Positions 38,171 to 48,639 of a stretch of 50,793 nt of DNA are shown here, in pieces (position 1 is the stretch's first letter; each line of letters starts with the position of its first letter). A program made the translations under genes and the position numbers. The DNA comes from Mycogone perniciosa. Taxonomy: Eukaryota > Ascomycota > Sordariomycetes > Hypocreales > Hypocreaceae. The stretch spans positions 1 to 50,793 of the forward strand of contig JAOALB010000251.1 in the NCBI GenBank assembly GCA_025331125.1. Direction: 5' to 3'. A model generated the notes under the pieces. It was not told where the DNA came from, searched no databases, and was given only the letters and a program-made list of their open reading frames with translations.

Positions 38171-38671
38171 TACCCCTTAGTTAATAAAGCTATTCCTAAT
38201 ACTTTATTAACTGCTATCCTAGTTTATTTATAATATTATAACTGTTTAGCTGCGCTTTTAAAGCCTTTTTATTTAGTTAAAAGCTCTTTTATTATAAATA
38301 TATATTAATATTCTATTATTAAAGGTAAAAGGGATATAAACGCTATAGCTATTATTAATCTATAATAATAGGAAGTTAAATAATAACGCTCTTTAAATAG
38401 GTAAATTAATCCTGAATACTTAAAATAGGTATATTGGCTATCCTTTAGCCCTATTCCTTGCTTTTTTTCTTTAATTATTAATATTATTATTATTATTAAT
38501 AACAGCAGTATTAATAGTATTAATATAGCCCCAGTAAATATTATACTTTTTATATTATTTTTTATAGTGCGCTTTTATTAGATAATAATAAAATCACAGA
38601 ATAAAAATACCTCTTTAGTTAAATGTAGTTGCAGTTGCCCTTTAAAGGTGGCTTATCGTAGCGTTAGTTAT

Positions 38672-38800
38672 CTTTAAGCGGCTATGCCTACTGCTGCTTT
38701 TATACTAGCTGCTGCTTTGGTTGCTGCTCCTGCTGCGGCTGCTCCCGCAGCAGTCCCTGCTTCTGCCTTTACTCCCGCCGCTGCCTTTACTGCTATACTA
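38672..38800 (-). repeat. GCN-type trinucleotide repeat in the A2 3' interior
   Basis: The plus strand shows GCTGCTGCTTT and GCTCCTGCTGCGGCTGC-like units. This GC-rich stretch survived in otherwise bleached DNA and corresponds to A1 7480-7840. It would encode an Ala- or Gln-rich tract if translated. Confidence 0.7.
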
Positions 38801-40329
38801 TTATCCCTTTTTTAAAAAGGTTATTTAAAGTTAGCAATTGCCGGTAAAAGAGATTTCTTTTAATGTATTACTATTGCCTGCTTTTAATAATATACTGCTT
38901 ATTTTAGTAATAACTATTAATATACTCTTTAATATATTTTTTCCTTACTTTTACTATATTATTTTAATTAATTATATACTTTATAGTTATTTAATGTTTA
39001 TATTTATTATATATTAGCTTTTCTAAGCAATAAATAAAGATAATAACTAGGTAAATATATTATTATTTCTTTATATATTTATAAGTTAATGTAATTAAAT
39101 AGTAATTTAATATAAAAAGGCATTATACCTTTAATTTAACCTATTAAAAAAGGAGGATTTAATTTATATTAAAAAGGCAGCTGCCTTAAGTAGCTGTAAT
39201 CATAATGCTTTTTGCGCGCCGGTATATAAAGGGTAGAAAGCTTTAAGTAATTAATTATTGCAGTAATAGGGTGCGCCCTTTATAGTAAGCGGCCTTTAAG
39301 CTAAAATTAAATGGTTTTTTATACTTTTATATATTCTATTTTAATAACTGTATATCTGCTAAGTTTAATAATACTTTAAAGTATTTAAAGCACTGCTAAA
39401 AAAGGGCTTTAATAAGCCTATTAGCAGGTATAAAATTAATAAAGAAATAAAAGATTAAAAATAATTTTTTCTAGTATTCCTGCTAAAGCTATATATTTTA
39501 TATATTAATATAATGCAGGTAAATATTAATTTATATCCTTTTTTCAATTATAAAATATATAGTTAATTAATTATTATAGTTAATATGTTAATTAATATTA
39601 AGGTTAAATTTTATTTTTTTAAAAAAGGCAATATAAACCTATTATCTTTTTTACTATTTAATTAAAGGTAAGTAACTTTACTTTAATTATAAATATATTA
39701 ACTGTGCTTTAGTATATAGCATTCTATAAGATAAAGCTTAAAAAAAGTATAATAAAATACCTTTAAAACAATCTCTAGGTATCTATATTATTAGTAAAAG
39801 AAGTATTGCTTAAGGCAGTTAAAATTTATATTTCGCTTTGCCCTTTATATTAAAAAGCTAAAAAGCATTATATATATAAATAGCAGATTAGCTAATTAAC
39901 TGCTTTAAAGTGCTTTTTATTAAGGTTAATTAAAAACTGCGATAAAGCCGAGGCATTATATACTATATTTAACTTTATTATAATAACTATATAAAGTATA
40001 AATCTTACCTTTTCCTAATATATTTTAATAGTTACTTTTATAGCTTATATTATAGCTTTTTTAAGCTTTATAATTAATATTAAAATTACAGGAAACTATA
40101 TTTTATTATTAAGCTTAAATTGTTTTATAACCTTTTTAAGATAGGTTTTATAAGAAAAGTATACCTTATACTCTTTATAGTTTCAGGTAATTTTAATATT
40201 TAGGAACCACTATATATCCCCTTTACTATAAAGCTTATACTTTACTTTAAAAGCATCTAATAGCCTAATATAAAGAGCGTTATTATTATAATAATATATA
40301 ATTAAAATATTATTTATATAAAATATAAT

Positions 40330-40520
40330 AAAAACCTTTTAAGCTTAGTTATAGAAAAGGCAAGGCTCTTTAAAGTTTAAGATTAACCTTTATTTCTTTA
40401 AGGTTAAGGATAATTTATTAAGCTATAGTTTTAGCGAGTCCTTTAGCTTATATAAAGCTTTAGCGAGCTTTAAATACATATTTAATAGCTTAAAACCTTT
40501 AAAAAGCTTATATATAATTT
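40330..40520 (-). pseudogene. pol: A2 copia reverse transcriptase remnant
   Basis: The minus-strand frame reads KGFKLLNMYLKLAKALYKLKD (KALYKLKD at 40438-40461), followed by SLKL, a stop and LNKL. This is the copia block GF...KALYGLKQ-x-PR-x-WY-x-KL, one or two codons better preserved than in A1. It confirms the family assignment on an independent copy. Confidence 0.85.
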
Positions 40521-43500
40521 ATTTTGAATTTTTATCTTTTAAAGTGTTAAAAAAAGCATTTTTAATATTATACTGCTTTAACTTAAAGTTAAATTTTACT
40601 ATTAAAGTAATAAACATATAAAAAAAATATACTACTAATATAGCTATATATATACTCTTTATTATAAAGTATTCCTATAAGTCCCTTTAAACTATAAGTT
40701 AAACTTTATAGTATTTTAGATTTTTATTTTAGTTAAATTTATATATAAAAACTTAATATATAGGTAATAGCTTTAGCTTTACCTTGAAGTATAGTATCTT
40801 TTACTAGGTTCCTTTTGCGTACAGAGAGTTAATCTTGTTATGCGCAGTTTATTTAAACCTAGCCTTAAATAGGTATTTTATAAGCTCTTTTTAGTCTTTT
40901 AATAGTTTCGCTAAATCCTCCCAGTAAACTATTTATTTATTAAAAGTAATACTTTTCTTAAAGGAAGCTTTTTAGTCTATTACTATATTAAAAACAGTAA
41001 ATGCTATTACTATACTTTTTAATTTACTATTTATTGGCTTTTATTAATTAAATAGTAGTTAATATAATATTAAAGTAAAAAGTCTTGTAATTATTAAGTA
41101 TATATTAGGCTTATTATCTTTTAAAGTAGTGTTTAAGGTATATATTTTAATTTTATACACCAGGAAATATTTATTAACCTTTTTTACAGGTTATTTCCCT
41201 TAAAGTCTTATACTCTTATAAGTATTAGTTACTGCTTTATTATTTAAGGAATTATTAGCTGGCTTTTTGTTTAAAATCTACTTTTTTAATATAAAAGTAG
41301 GCGAGTCTTTTATATATTAATCTACCTTTAGCTATAGCAGTTTATCCTCTTTTATTAAATAGTATACCTTTAATATATAAAGCTGTTTTTCTATTAGCTC
41401 TTTTTCCTTAAAGAAGGGTAAATTGCTTTTAAAAGTATTGCTTAAAGTTTTTATTAGCGCGCTAGTTTTATTTATAAAGATTAACTATTTTAAAATAACT
41501 TTTAATATTTAAAGATTAAAAGGTCTTTTTAAGTATACTAATAGTTTATTTAAAGTATTTATTAAACTCATTTTAATACTTTATATAATCTTTTCCTTTA
41601 AAAGTATACTCTCTTTTTTCATATTATTTATAAAGGTATTTTTTACTATAGGAATATATATTAAAAAAAGTTTAAATTCTAGCTTATCTTTTTTAACTTT
41701 ATTAAACAGTTTATTTAACTCGACTATAAACAGTTTATTTACACTTTCTTCTTTACTATTAAAAAAGCTAATTTTATTAAACTATATATTCTTTATAATA
41801 ATTGCCTTTACTAGGCAGGGTAATTAAATGCAATATATATTATTTGCAGTATATTTAATAAAATATTTAATTAGGCCTTTAGGCTTTATTTTAAATTCTC
41901 TTTTATTTTAGCTAGCTTTATAGTTTCTGTTAAGTATATAGGTGCAGCAGCTATATATATAAAGTCTACTTTAATTTAGCTATAAGTCTATAGACGGCTT
42001 TTTTATTAAAAGGGGCGCGAAATTATAAAACTATTACTTTAATTTTTTAATAGGTAATATTATATTAAGGCTATATATAAAACTTATATTAATAATATAT
42101 ATTATAGGTTTTATACTTTTAGGCTATAAATTAGTTAAAAGGCTTGCAGCTTTAAGTATCTTTATCGATTTATTTATAATTTCCTAACCTGCGCGCTTTA
42201 AGGCGCTATTTGGCTTATATATATAGGAAAGGGCGAGCTTTAAGATAATTCCTTTTGCGTTTACTTAAATCTAAAAGTATATTAAGCCTTTAACTGCAAT
42301 TATAGCTTTCTTATTATCCTACTTAAAAAAATATATTAAAATATTATATTATGTTTTTACTATACTTATAAAGTTAAAGAGAGTATTAAAGATAATATCC
42401 TGTTTTTTATTTAATAAAGGGTATATATATAACTATAAAGTATATTTTTTTTTAGTATTAAAAGCCAGTTATCCCTATTATAACTATAAAGATAGTCTTA
42501 AAGATCTTAATATACTCTAAAAAACAGTCTTAGTATTTATCTCTTAGATATTCTATAAAAGATAACCTATTTTGCATATATTAAAGTATAAGCTTTATAC
42601 TTTATTTATATAATTCCCTTAATATATATATTCCTTATATTCTTTACTAGTACTTTAAGCGCTTTTAGGCCTAAATATCCTAATTATAGGTACTAAAGCT
42701 GCTTTAAGTTATTATATAGTGTTAATAGGTTATATATTAGTCTTCTCCTTCTTTTTAATATTATATAAATATAGTAGTTTATACTAAGAAAAAGGAATAA
42801 AGCAGTTATACTATTTAAAATAATATACTTAAAGATAAAGGCAATATAAAGCAATAGGGGTTTATATTAAAGAAATAGAAAATTATACTTATACTTTACC
42901 TTCCCTATAACAGTATTTAAATTTATTATACTAGTATAAAGTGTATTATTATACCTTATAAGCTATATTCCTATTTTCCGAAGCTTTAATAAAGATATAA
43001 TATTAATATAAAATCCTTTAACTATAGCTATATTTATAAGCTTTACTGAGTACACTGCCTTTTAATATAAATTATAAAGAGTATCTTTTAATAGGCAGTA
43101 TCCTTTTCTAGCTATAAAATACCTAGCTCTTTTTACTTTAATATAGTTATTTTCTATATTTAAAATAAAAGAGCTAGGAATAAAGTAATTCCTGCTATTT
43201 ACTAGATAAATAATACTATAGGTATTAAAGAAAGTACTTTAAAAGAGGCAGTAAAGTGTAGTTTATATATTAATATATATTAATATACTTATTATATACA
43301 CTATAAGGCTTATATCTTCTTTATTAATTAAGTTTAGGGAGATTAAAGCAGCTATAATAGTTAAAGCTATATCTCTTTAAGTTAAGGCTATAAAGTTAAT
43401 ACCCTTTTTACTAAGCTTATTATAAAGTATATACTATTTATTTTTTTAAAGGCAAATATAAATTTCTGCAGCTTATTACAGGTTAAAAATATATTTCCTT

Positions 43501-44623
43501 TTTTTATTAAGTTTTCCTTTAAGCGCAGCTAATAGTATATTATAGTCCTTTAAAGGCTAATTATATCTTTTTTATTTATATAAGCATTTTTTCCTAGCAG
43601 GAGCTTTTAAATATATAGTATTATTCGCTATAGCTTTATTTAAGCGGTTATTAAGTATTATATAAAGTCTGTAAATATAATTTTCTGCATTTTATATACT
43701 ATTTAAAAAAAGTAAATTAAGCTAATTAAAGGAGAAGATCTTAGCGGTATTGCTGCTTTTAATTTAACTGTTTATATAATATAGGTAATATAAAATAAAG
43801 TTTAAAGTATAGTATATTTTAATAGCTTTTAAGAAAGCCCTTTAAGCAGCTATTCCTATAACCTTAAAAATCTTATACTTAACTGCATTTATATAAACGC
43901 GCGCTTAGTTTATATACTATACTTTTAGCTTTAAATTCTTATACTTTATATCGCGTAAAATATATTTATATAAAATCTATGCTTTTTTATATATTATATC
44001 CTCGCGAAAAGTTAATTATTTTTTAAGCTTCTTTATAATTTAATAAATAGTAAACTTAATATTTAAGTTTTTATTATTTTTATTAACTGCTTTAATAGCA
44101 GTAAAGGCTAAGGCTATAGCTTAAATCGCAGCTTTAAAGTCTATAAGGACTAAAGTGTAAATACTAGTATTAACTGTCTTTTATATTTATTTAAAGATTA
44201 CTGCCCTAGCTTTCCTCTTTTTAATATATAAAGTAATAGTATACTGGTATTTATAAAGCAGATTATTATAATAAATAAAGATATTTATTAAAATAGCTTT
44301 TTTTTTAAATACTTTTAAAGCATTTTTTTTTACTTTAGTTAAAGTAAATAGCTTTAAAGCAGGGAAATAGTTATTATTTTAATTGGGGAGATTAAAATTA
44401 ACTTTATTCTAGATCCTTGCAGTAGTTATATAGTTATCTAAAACAGTAATCTATTTAATTTATTATACTATTAAATCTAGTTTTATAAAGGTAATATCTC
44501 CTGTATTATTTATTATAGAAAGTAGCTTTAAAAGCTTAAAAGTAAAAGGAACAAGTAAAAGTAAAGATATAATATTAAAGGAAGTTTCTAGTAACTTTAA
44601 TAGTTACTACTTAGGCTTATAAC

Positions 44624-44897
44624 TATCGCGGAGTGTAATACAGCTATATAAAGTATAAAGAGAAATAGGAATAAAGGTTAGTTTTAGTAATAAATATACT
44701 ATAATAGCCTTGCTATATATATATATAGCTAATATAAAAGAAAATGTAGAATATATGCATTATAAGCGCCTATACAGTCTAATATATCGCTTACGCGATA
44801 TATATATTAGCTGGTATTTGCTATATAAGTAAATAAAAGCTCCTTAACGCTAATAAGCATTAATAAATGGTAGGTCCTTAGCTTACTTAACCCAATA
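44624..44897 (-). repeat. 5' LTR of A2
   Basis: 274 bp; plus strand TATCGCGGAGTGTAATACAGC to TTAACCCAATA, followed by AGATA. The hairpin is at 44782-44803. Confidence 0.93.
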
Positions 44898-45239
44898 AGA
44901 TATTCTTTAACTTTTCCCTTAAACCAATTATAACTAGCGAATATAGTTTGCATTTACTTATTAGTATTAGCTTTATTATTAAAGAAATCCCTTTAAGTAG
45001 GTTTAAATTACTTTAAAGTATTCCCTTTAAGTTGTCTGGCAGTTAAAAGAACCTTATTAATCTCTATATTAAAGCTAGTTAAAAAGTAAATAAAATAGTT
45101 ATATAGTTAAGTAAAAAATGGTTAAAGTGCTATAGTACTTTTATTAAAATGCTTAAAGGGTTATATTTTAAGCGACTCTCTTAAATCCTTTAGAGATTGG
45201 TCTCCTTTAGGGTTTAGTATAGGGTTTAAATTAGGTGTA

Positions 45240-45570
45240 GGCAGCGCTTAATTCTGTAAGTTTATAATAGTTATTTACTGTTAGTAAATTATTTAGTTAA
45301 GCCTAGCGTTTTTAGTAATTAAGTATTAGTAGCATTACTCCTGTTTTATGCAGTTGGCTTCTATATATCGGAAGGCTTCCTTTATGCGAATGTATAGTTA
45401 TTCCGTTTTATTAACTTTATCTTTATCTTTGCTTCCACTTATATTATTATCTTTATTATTGTCTTGCCTTTAGCGAGGAGGTGGAATAGAAGGTAGAGTA
45501 TTAGGGTTATTAAAAGAGGATACTGCAGCGGATATACTTGCAATATTACTTAAGATTTTTAGTGGCCTTT
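45240..45570 (-). pseudogene. gag: B3 gag N-terminal remnant
   Basis: The minus-strand frame gives ISAAVSSFNNPNTLPSIPPP, a stop, then RQDNNKDNN and IRIKEAFRYIEANCIKQE. It lies directly after the 5' LTR and leader. The same region is recognisable but more degraded in B1 (about 9600-9780), B2 (about 15860-16050) and B5 (48640-48840). Assignment to gag rests on position and a hydrophilic Asn/Lys-rich stretch, not on a known motif. Confidence 0.5.
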
Positions 45571-45589
45571 TAAATAAAAGTCGTTAACG

Positions 45590-45989
45590 TATAATAATCT
45601 GAGTTAATTCTTAAGGGATAAACCGAGGTTTATGGGTTTATATTAATAAAGAGCTTAAAGATAAATATTAAGCAGGGTAATATAATTACAATTTTATAGA
45701 ATAGGCAGTTCTAGTAAATATAATTATTAACGACTGTTTAAGTAACTATACTAAATAATTATAATTTATCTAGTCTTATATATAAAGGAGATATATAATA
45801 AATGTACTTGGATTATATATGGATTACGGTTGTGTTGGATTACCTTAGCTTACGTTCCGTGATCCAAGTGATCTGTAGTTTACAGTAATCCGAGTGATCC
45901 TTCCTGATTGGACGGTCGTTCTGTCGTTCTTCCGGGGTACATACCGCCCTGGACCCTTTATGCGGCCATAAGAGGGTCGGGTCGTGACA
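45590..45989 (-). repeat. 5' LTR of B3, half unmutated
   Basis: 400 bp. Positions 45830-45989 have ordinary composition and keep their CpG and CpA sites (GGGTCGGGTCGTGACA at the outer end). Positions 45590-45830 are bleached like the other B LTRs. Aligning the intact half with B1's 5' LTR gives a direct before-and-after view of the mutation process. The target copy CTAGG follows. Confidence 0.93.
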
Positions 45990-46938
45990 CTAGGCTATTT
46001 CCACTCGAGCCTGTGCATTAGGAGTCAAGCGTTAGTAAGCTTTTTGTTTACTAGAGAGTTATCTAGGTATACTGCATCCAACTCCTTGTCATCCCTATTC
46101 TATAACATCGAAAAGCTGCACAGCTACTTCTGCATGCGAAAGACATAGTATCTAACCAAAAAATAACATAAAAGTAAGCCAACTATATATATCCAGATCA
46201 ATATATAGTATATATAAATGCAAATATAATCCCACTCGCGACTAACCCAGCACCAGATCTACTTGCAAGTCAGCCAATAGTAAAGAGATAGTTAAAGGGG
46301 GTAAAAGGTTTACTGTATAAAACCCCGATTAAGGCTCCTAATAAGTAGGAAAAATAATGCAATAATTAATAGTCCACTATAGTAGATTATACAGTATACC
46401 CACTATAACTTAAAAGATAAATTAAAGTTAGTGTAGAAGTAAAAGACAAGAAAGACATTAATAGCCATAGCTAGGGATTACTAGGGGTCAGATTGCATAA
46501 ACCTATTAAAAGTAATCAGATTTAAGGGATAGCCTCTTTATCTCCTATAAAAAGCAAAGCTAAAGGAATAAGTACTATCGCGTAGTTATCCCTGCGCAGT
46601 AGTCAATCTAAAGTAAGCCCAAGGTGACTTACATCTTAAACAGGAAGCTCTGCGCTTAACACAGCACTATTGCCTGCCCAGCCTCAATCCCATCAAAGGC
46701 AATAATACTTCCCAATACTAGCACCAATATTAGCAACGCTTGCAAAGACGATAAAAGTATTCTGCACATTACACACCCATCGCACCAGTCTATACGCCAG
46801 TAAGATCAGTATAACAGACACCAGGCTAACCGCTCCACCGATGCGCTCCACGATCACGAGTGTCTCGATTTGGCTATCCGTTTCAGCTTCTCTGACTCTG
46901 GGGGCAATAAGGAGCTTGAGGCCATGATGATGAACCAA
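45990..46938 (-). pseudogene. Broken gene for a cAMP-receptor-like seven-transmembrane protein
   Basis: Minus strand. Exon 1 starts at 46938 or at ATG 46925 and reads IVERIGG, a first membrane helix (AVSLVSVILILLAYRLV) and a second (NTFIVFASVANIGASI). A one-base frameshift near 46711 is followed by FDGIEAG and LC-stop-AQSFLFKM. An intron fits 46502-46632 (GTAAGT to TAG) and joins to FMQSDP, two stops where WW belongs, SLAMAINVFLVFYFY, WVYCIIYYSG. Then come IWCWVSREWDY, IYIYYILIWIYIVG and CYFLVRYYVF. A further intron may be 46011-46072 (TACTAAC branch site). The pattern fits fungal class V, Dicty_CAR-like receptors. Stops at Q and W codons fit RIP. B3 (CTAGG) cut it on the left. Confidence 0.8.
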
Positions 46939-47206
46939 GTTTTAGCTTTTTCAGAGTTGCCAGGCCCGAGGATAAGAGAGGAGAGGAGAAGCTGATGGCG
47001 ATGCTGAGAATGGTGATGGAAATGGATACTGAAGCAGAGTTTCGAAACCAATATTGTCATGCTGAAAAGTCGAAGATGAAGAGGGAGAGAACAGTGAAGA
47101 GGGGGATGCGAGATCCAAGACCTGAGAACCGGTGAAGACGTTCAGTTAGTGGTGGCCAGCTGCTGTCATCACTCACCGTAGGTTATCCTAACGACCTTGG
47201 AATTTT
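46939..47206. other. Upstream region of the receptor pseudogene
   Basis: Ordinary-composition DNA, pyrimidine-rich on the minus strand, as expected for a fungal promoter or 5' leader. No further gene is seen. The 68-codon minus frame at 46854-47060 is the leader read through into exon 1 in another frame. Confidence 0.4.
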
Positions 47207-47335
47207 GAGATTATTTATTCACATATGCTCTGACTAGATTTTAAGTTCAAAGATATTGAGGAGGCATACAAGACTTTTAGGGAGGCGAGAAAGAGCGGAG
47301 CGATTAAGATGCTGATTGATATGGAAGAGGAATAG
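47207..47335 (+). pseudogene. C-terminal tail resembling a zinc-type alcohol dehydrogenase
   Basis: The plus frame reads EIIYSHML, a stop, LDFKFKDIEEAYKTF, REARKSGAIKMLIDMEEE and ends at TAG 47333-47335. The pattern F-x-F-x-DI-x-EAY-x-TF...GA-x-K-x-x-ID is that of the last 30 residues of medium-chain (GroES-like) dehydrogenases. The upstream catalytic and nucleotide-binding domains are not present in the preceding sequence, so this would be a decayed remnant. The opposite-strand 68-codon frame at 47215-47421 overlaps it and has no recognisable motif. The match is short and judged from memory. Confidence 0.4.
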
Positions 47336-47456
47336 TAAAGCGTATGTTGTCGGGCGTATTCAACATACTCCACTACCCAGTCTTTTCCTTTCATTTTCCA
47401 CTCTCTTACTGATACCTTCATTGGACTCCATGGGAGAGGATTAGGTTCTGGCTAGC

Positions 47457-47463
47457 TATATAA
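47457..47463 (+). promoter_or_regulatory. Possible TATA box
   Basis: TATATAA (then GG) in normal-composition DNA, with pyrimidine-rich sequence 30-60 bases downstream, looks like a fungal core promoter. The first downstream ATG (47702) opens only 21 codons, so any gene it drove is not recognisable. The region 47336-47880 otherwise shows no gene. Confidence 0.3.
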
Positions 47464-47881
47464 GGTAGAATTGCACCCAGATAGTACGCCGAATCCATCT
47501 TCAGTCATTCATTTTCGACCTCAGCTTCACATCTCGACCGTTACGCGGCACTGGAGCCCGCAGTGCGAGTCTTTCTACTGTTGTTATTGTGATCACATAA
47601 TCCCTTAATCTGCGAGGGTCACAATTCGCAGCTTCGTGGTCCTATTAGCCGCACGACAGCGCGGACGTAGCCGAGTGGAAAGGGCTTTGAGTTCTGAGGG
47701 AATGAAGGGACTTATCGACCTCATCGCCTTGAGTAATATATGTTGGTCTCCAGACATATTTGGCTAGTTGTCTACCTTGGATGGTGAGCACTGCACCGCC
47801 TCTCATTCTTCTGGCTGCTGACGAATTGGAAAGTGGCAGAGGAATGGCATGTTAGATTGATGCATGATTCTTAATGATGTC

Positions 47882-48158
47882 CTAAGTTGCAGGGTCCAAG
47901 TGACCATCGCCATGAAGGTCTCCATAGAAGGCCTGCTCCATGAAACCGAAAGCATAGTTGACTATGCCACCTAAGTTGTTGCAGCTGTGCAGTGATTGGC
48001 AGCAGGAGCTCACGCGACTCACTATCGCAGGATCTAGATAGCACTTACAATTGGTCTCCTTTTGATTGAGGGGGCCCAGGTTTGATGATGAAAGACTGAA
48101 TTGTAGCTAAACTATAAAAAGCACATGTGAGCTCGTTGGTCTTCGTGCTGACAAGGTC
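47882..48158 (-). pseudogene. Unrecognised coding relic with a likely 65-bp intron
   Basis: On the minus strand a coherent frame reads DLVSTKTNELTCAFYSLA then FIIKPGPPQSKGDQ. It is followed by a good intron (48049 down to 47985, GTAAGT to GCACAG, 65 bp). Splicing keeps the frame: FCNNLGGIVNYAFGFMEQ, AFYGDLHGDGHLDPAT, then TAG at 47882-47884. Readable sequence continues beyond this stop (NHASI, stop, HAIPLPL). The frame is closed upstream by TGA. Fungal intron length and in-frame joining argue for a real former gene. I do not recognise the protein. Confidence 0.35.
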
Positions 48159-48639
48159 AAGTCATGCTCACATATCCCTGTCAACATTTTCAAGCGTTCG
48201 AATACGAGTCTCATTAAGTTCCAACTAGGTGAATAAGCTCCAGATCTACGGAGTACTAGTCCCGCTCTTGGGCGTCCCTTATGGTTCGACTAGTACCGTT
48301 TAGTATACGAGATGTCATCAAGGCACTACAAATGCACTTAGGTGGATAATCCTACAAAGCCCCGCTGGAAAGAAGTCAAAGGACGCGGAACCTTGACGGG
48401 CAAAAGGTTTGGCACCAATCACGATGTTTGAAAGGATGGTCGGCTTTTATTAGGCTGATTACTCCGTACTTTAATGAGCTTTGCTTGCCTTTCATGGAAC
48501 ATTCAAGACGGGCTATCTTTGGAGGGCAGTTGTAAATGCTGGGGTACTAAATGGACATTTCAGTTAAGCTAGTTAAACTATACAGCAATTTAGGTCGTGG
48601 GACTAACAAAGTTTTAATTGGGAATTCATTGATAGTGGC
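48159..48639. other. Host-like intergenic DNA, no gene seen
   Basis: Ordinary composition, no open frame of note and no repeat recognised. It ends abruptly at about 48640 where B-family sequence begins. Confidence 0.5.

Larger units (their letters stand above)
37897..44897 (-). mobile_element. A2: full-length Ty1/copia element nested in B3
   Basis: 7001 bp, two 274-bp LTRs and duplication AGATA at 37892-37896 and 44898-44902. It is the same family as A1 in the opposite orientation, and somewhat less mutated. The polypurine tract TAAGGGGTA precedes the 3' LTR on the minus strand. The copia reverse transcriptase remnant is at 40330-40520. Stops are frequent in all frames. Its insertion split the B3 gag region. 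Confidence 0.94.
24565..45989 (-). mobile_element. B3: Ty3/gypsy element carrying nested C and A2
   Basis: 400-bp LTRs at 24565-24964 and 45590-45989 are flanked by CTAGG (24560-24564 and 45990-45994). It spans 21,425 bp; without C and A2 and their duplications it is about 7.7 kb, as expected for the family. Minus-strand order from the right: 5' LTR, gag start (45240-45570), gag after A2 (37891 leftward), reverse transcriptase (about 35100-34780), RNase H (about 34330-34130). C then interrupts, and the rest of pol follows (27034-24990). It is less mutated than B1 and B2 but still full of stops. It inserted in the receptor gene. Confidence 0.93.

Noticed and set aside
46854..47060. 68-codon minus-strand frame ahead of the receptor
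   Set aside because: Most of it is leader DNA read upstream of exon 1. Its inner ATG (46925) could be the real receptor start, but the frame then leaves the receptor frame.
47215..47421. 68-codon minus-strand frame
   Set aside because: Antisense to the dehydrogenase-like tail; no motif or conserved pattern seen.
47660..47740. tRNA-like A box (TAGCCGAGTGG)
   Set aside because: The internal promoter A-box match is good, but no B box or acceptor-stem complement follows within tRNA distance.
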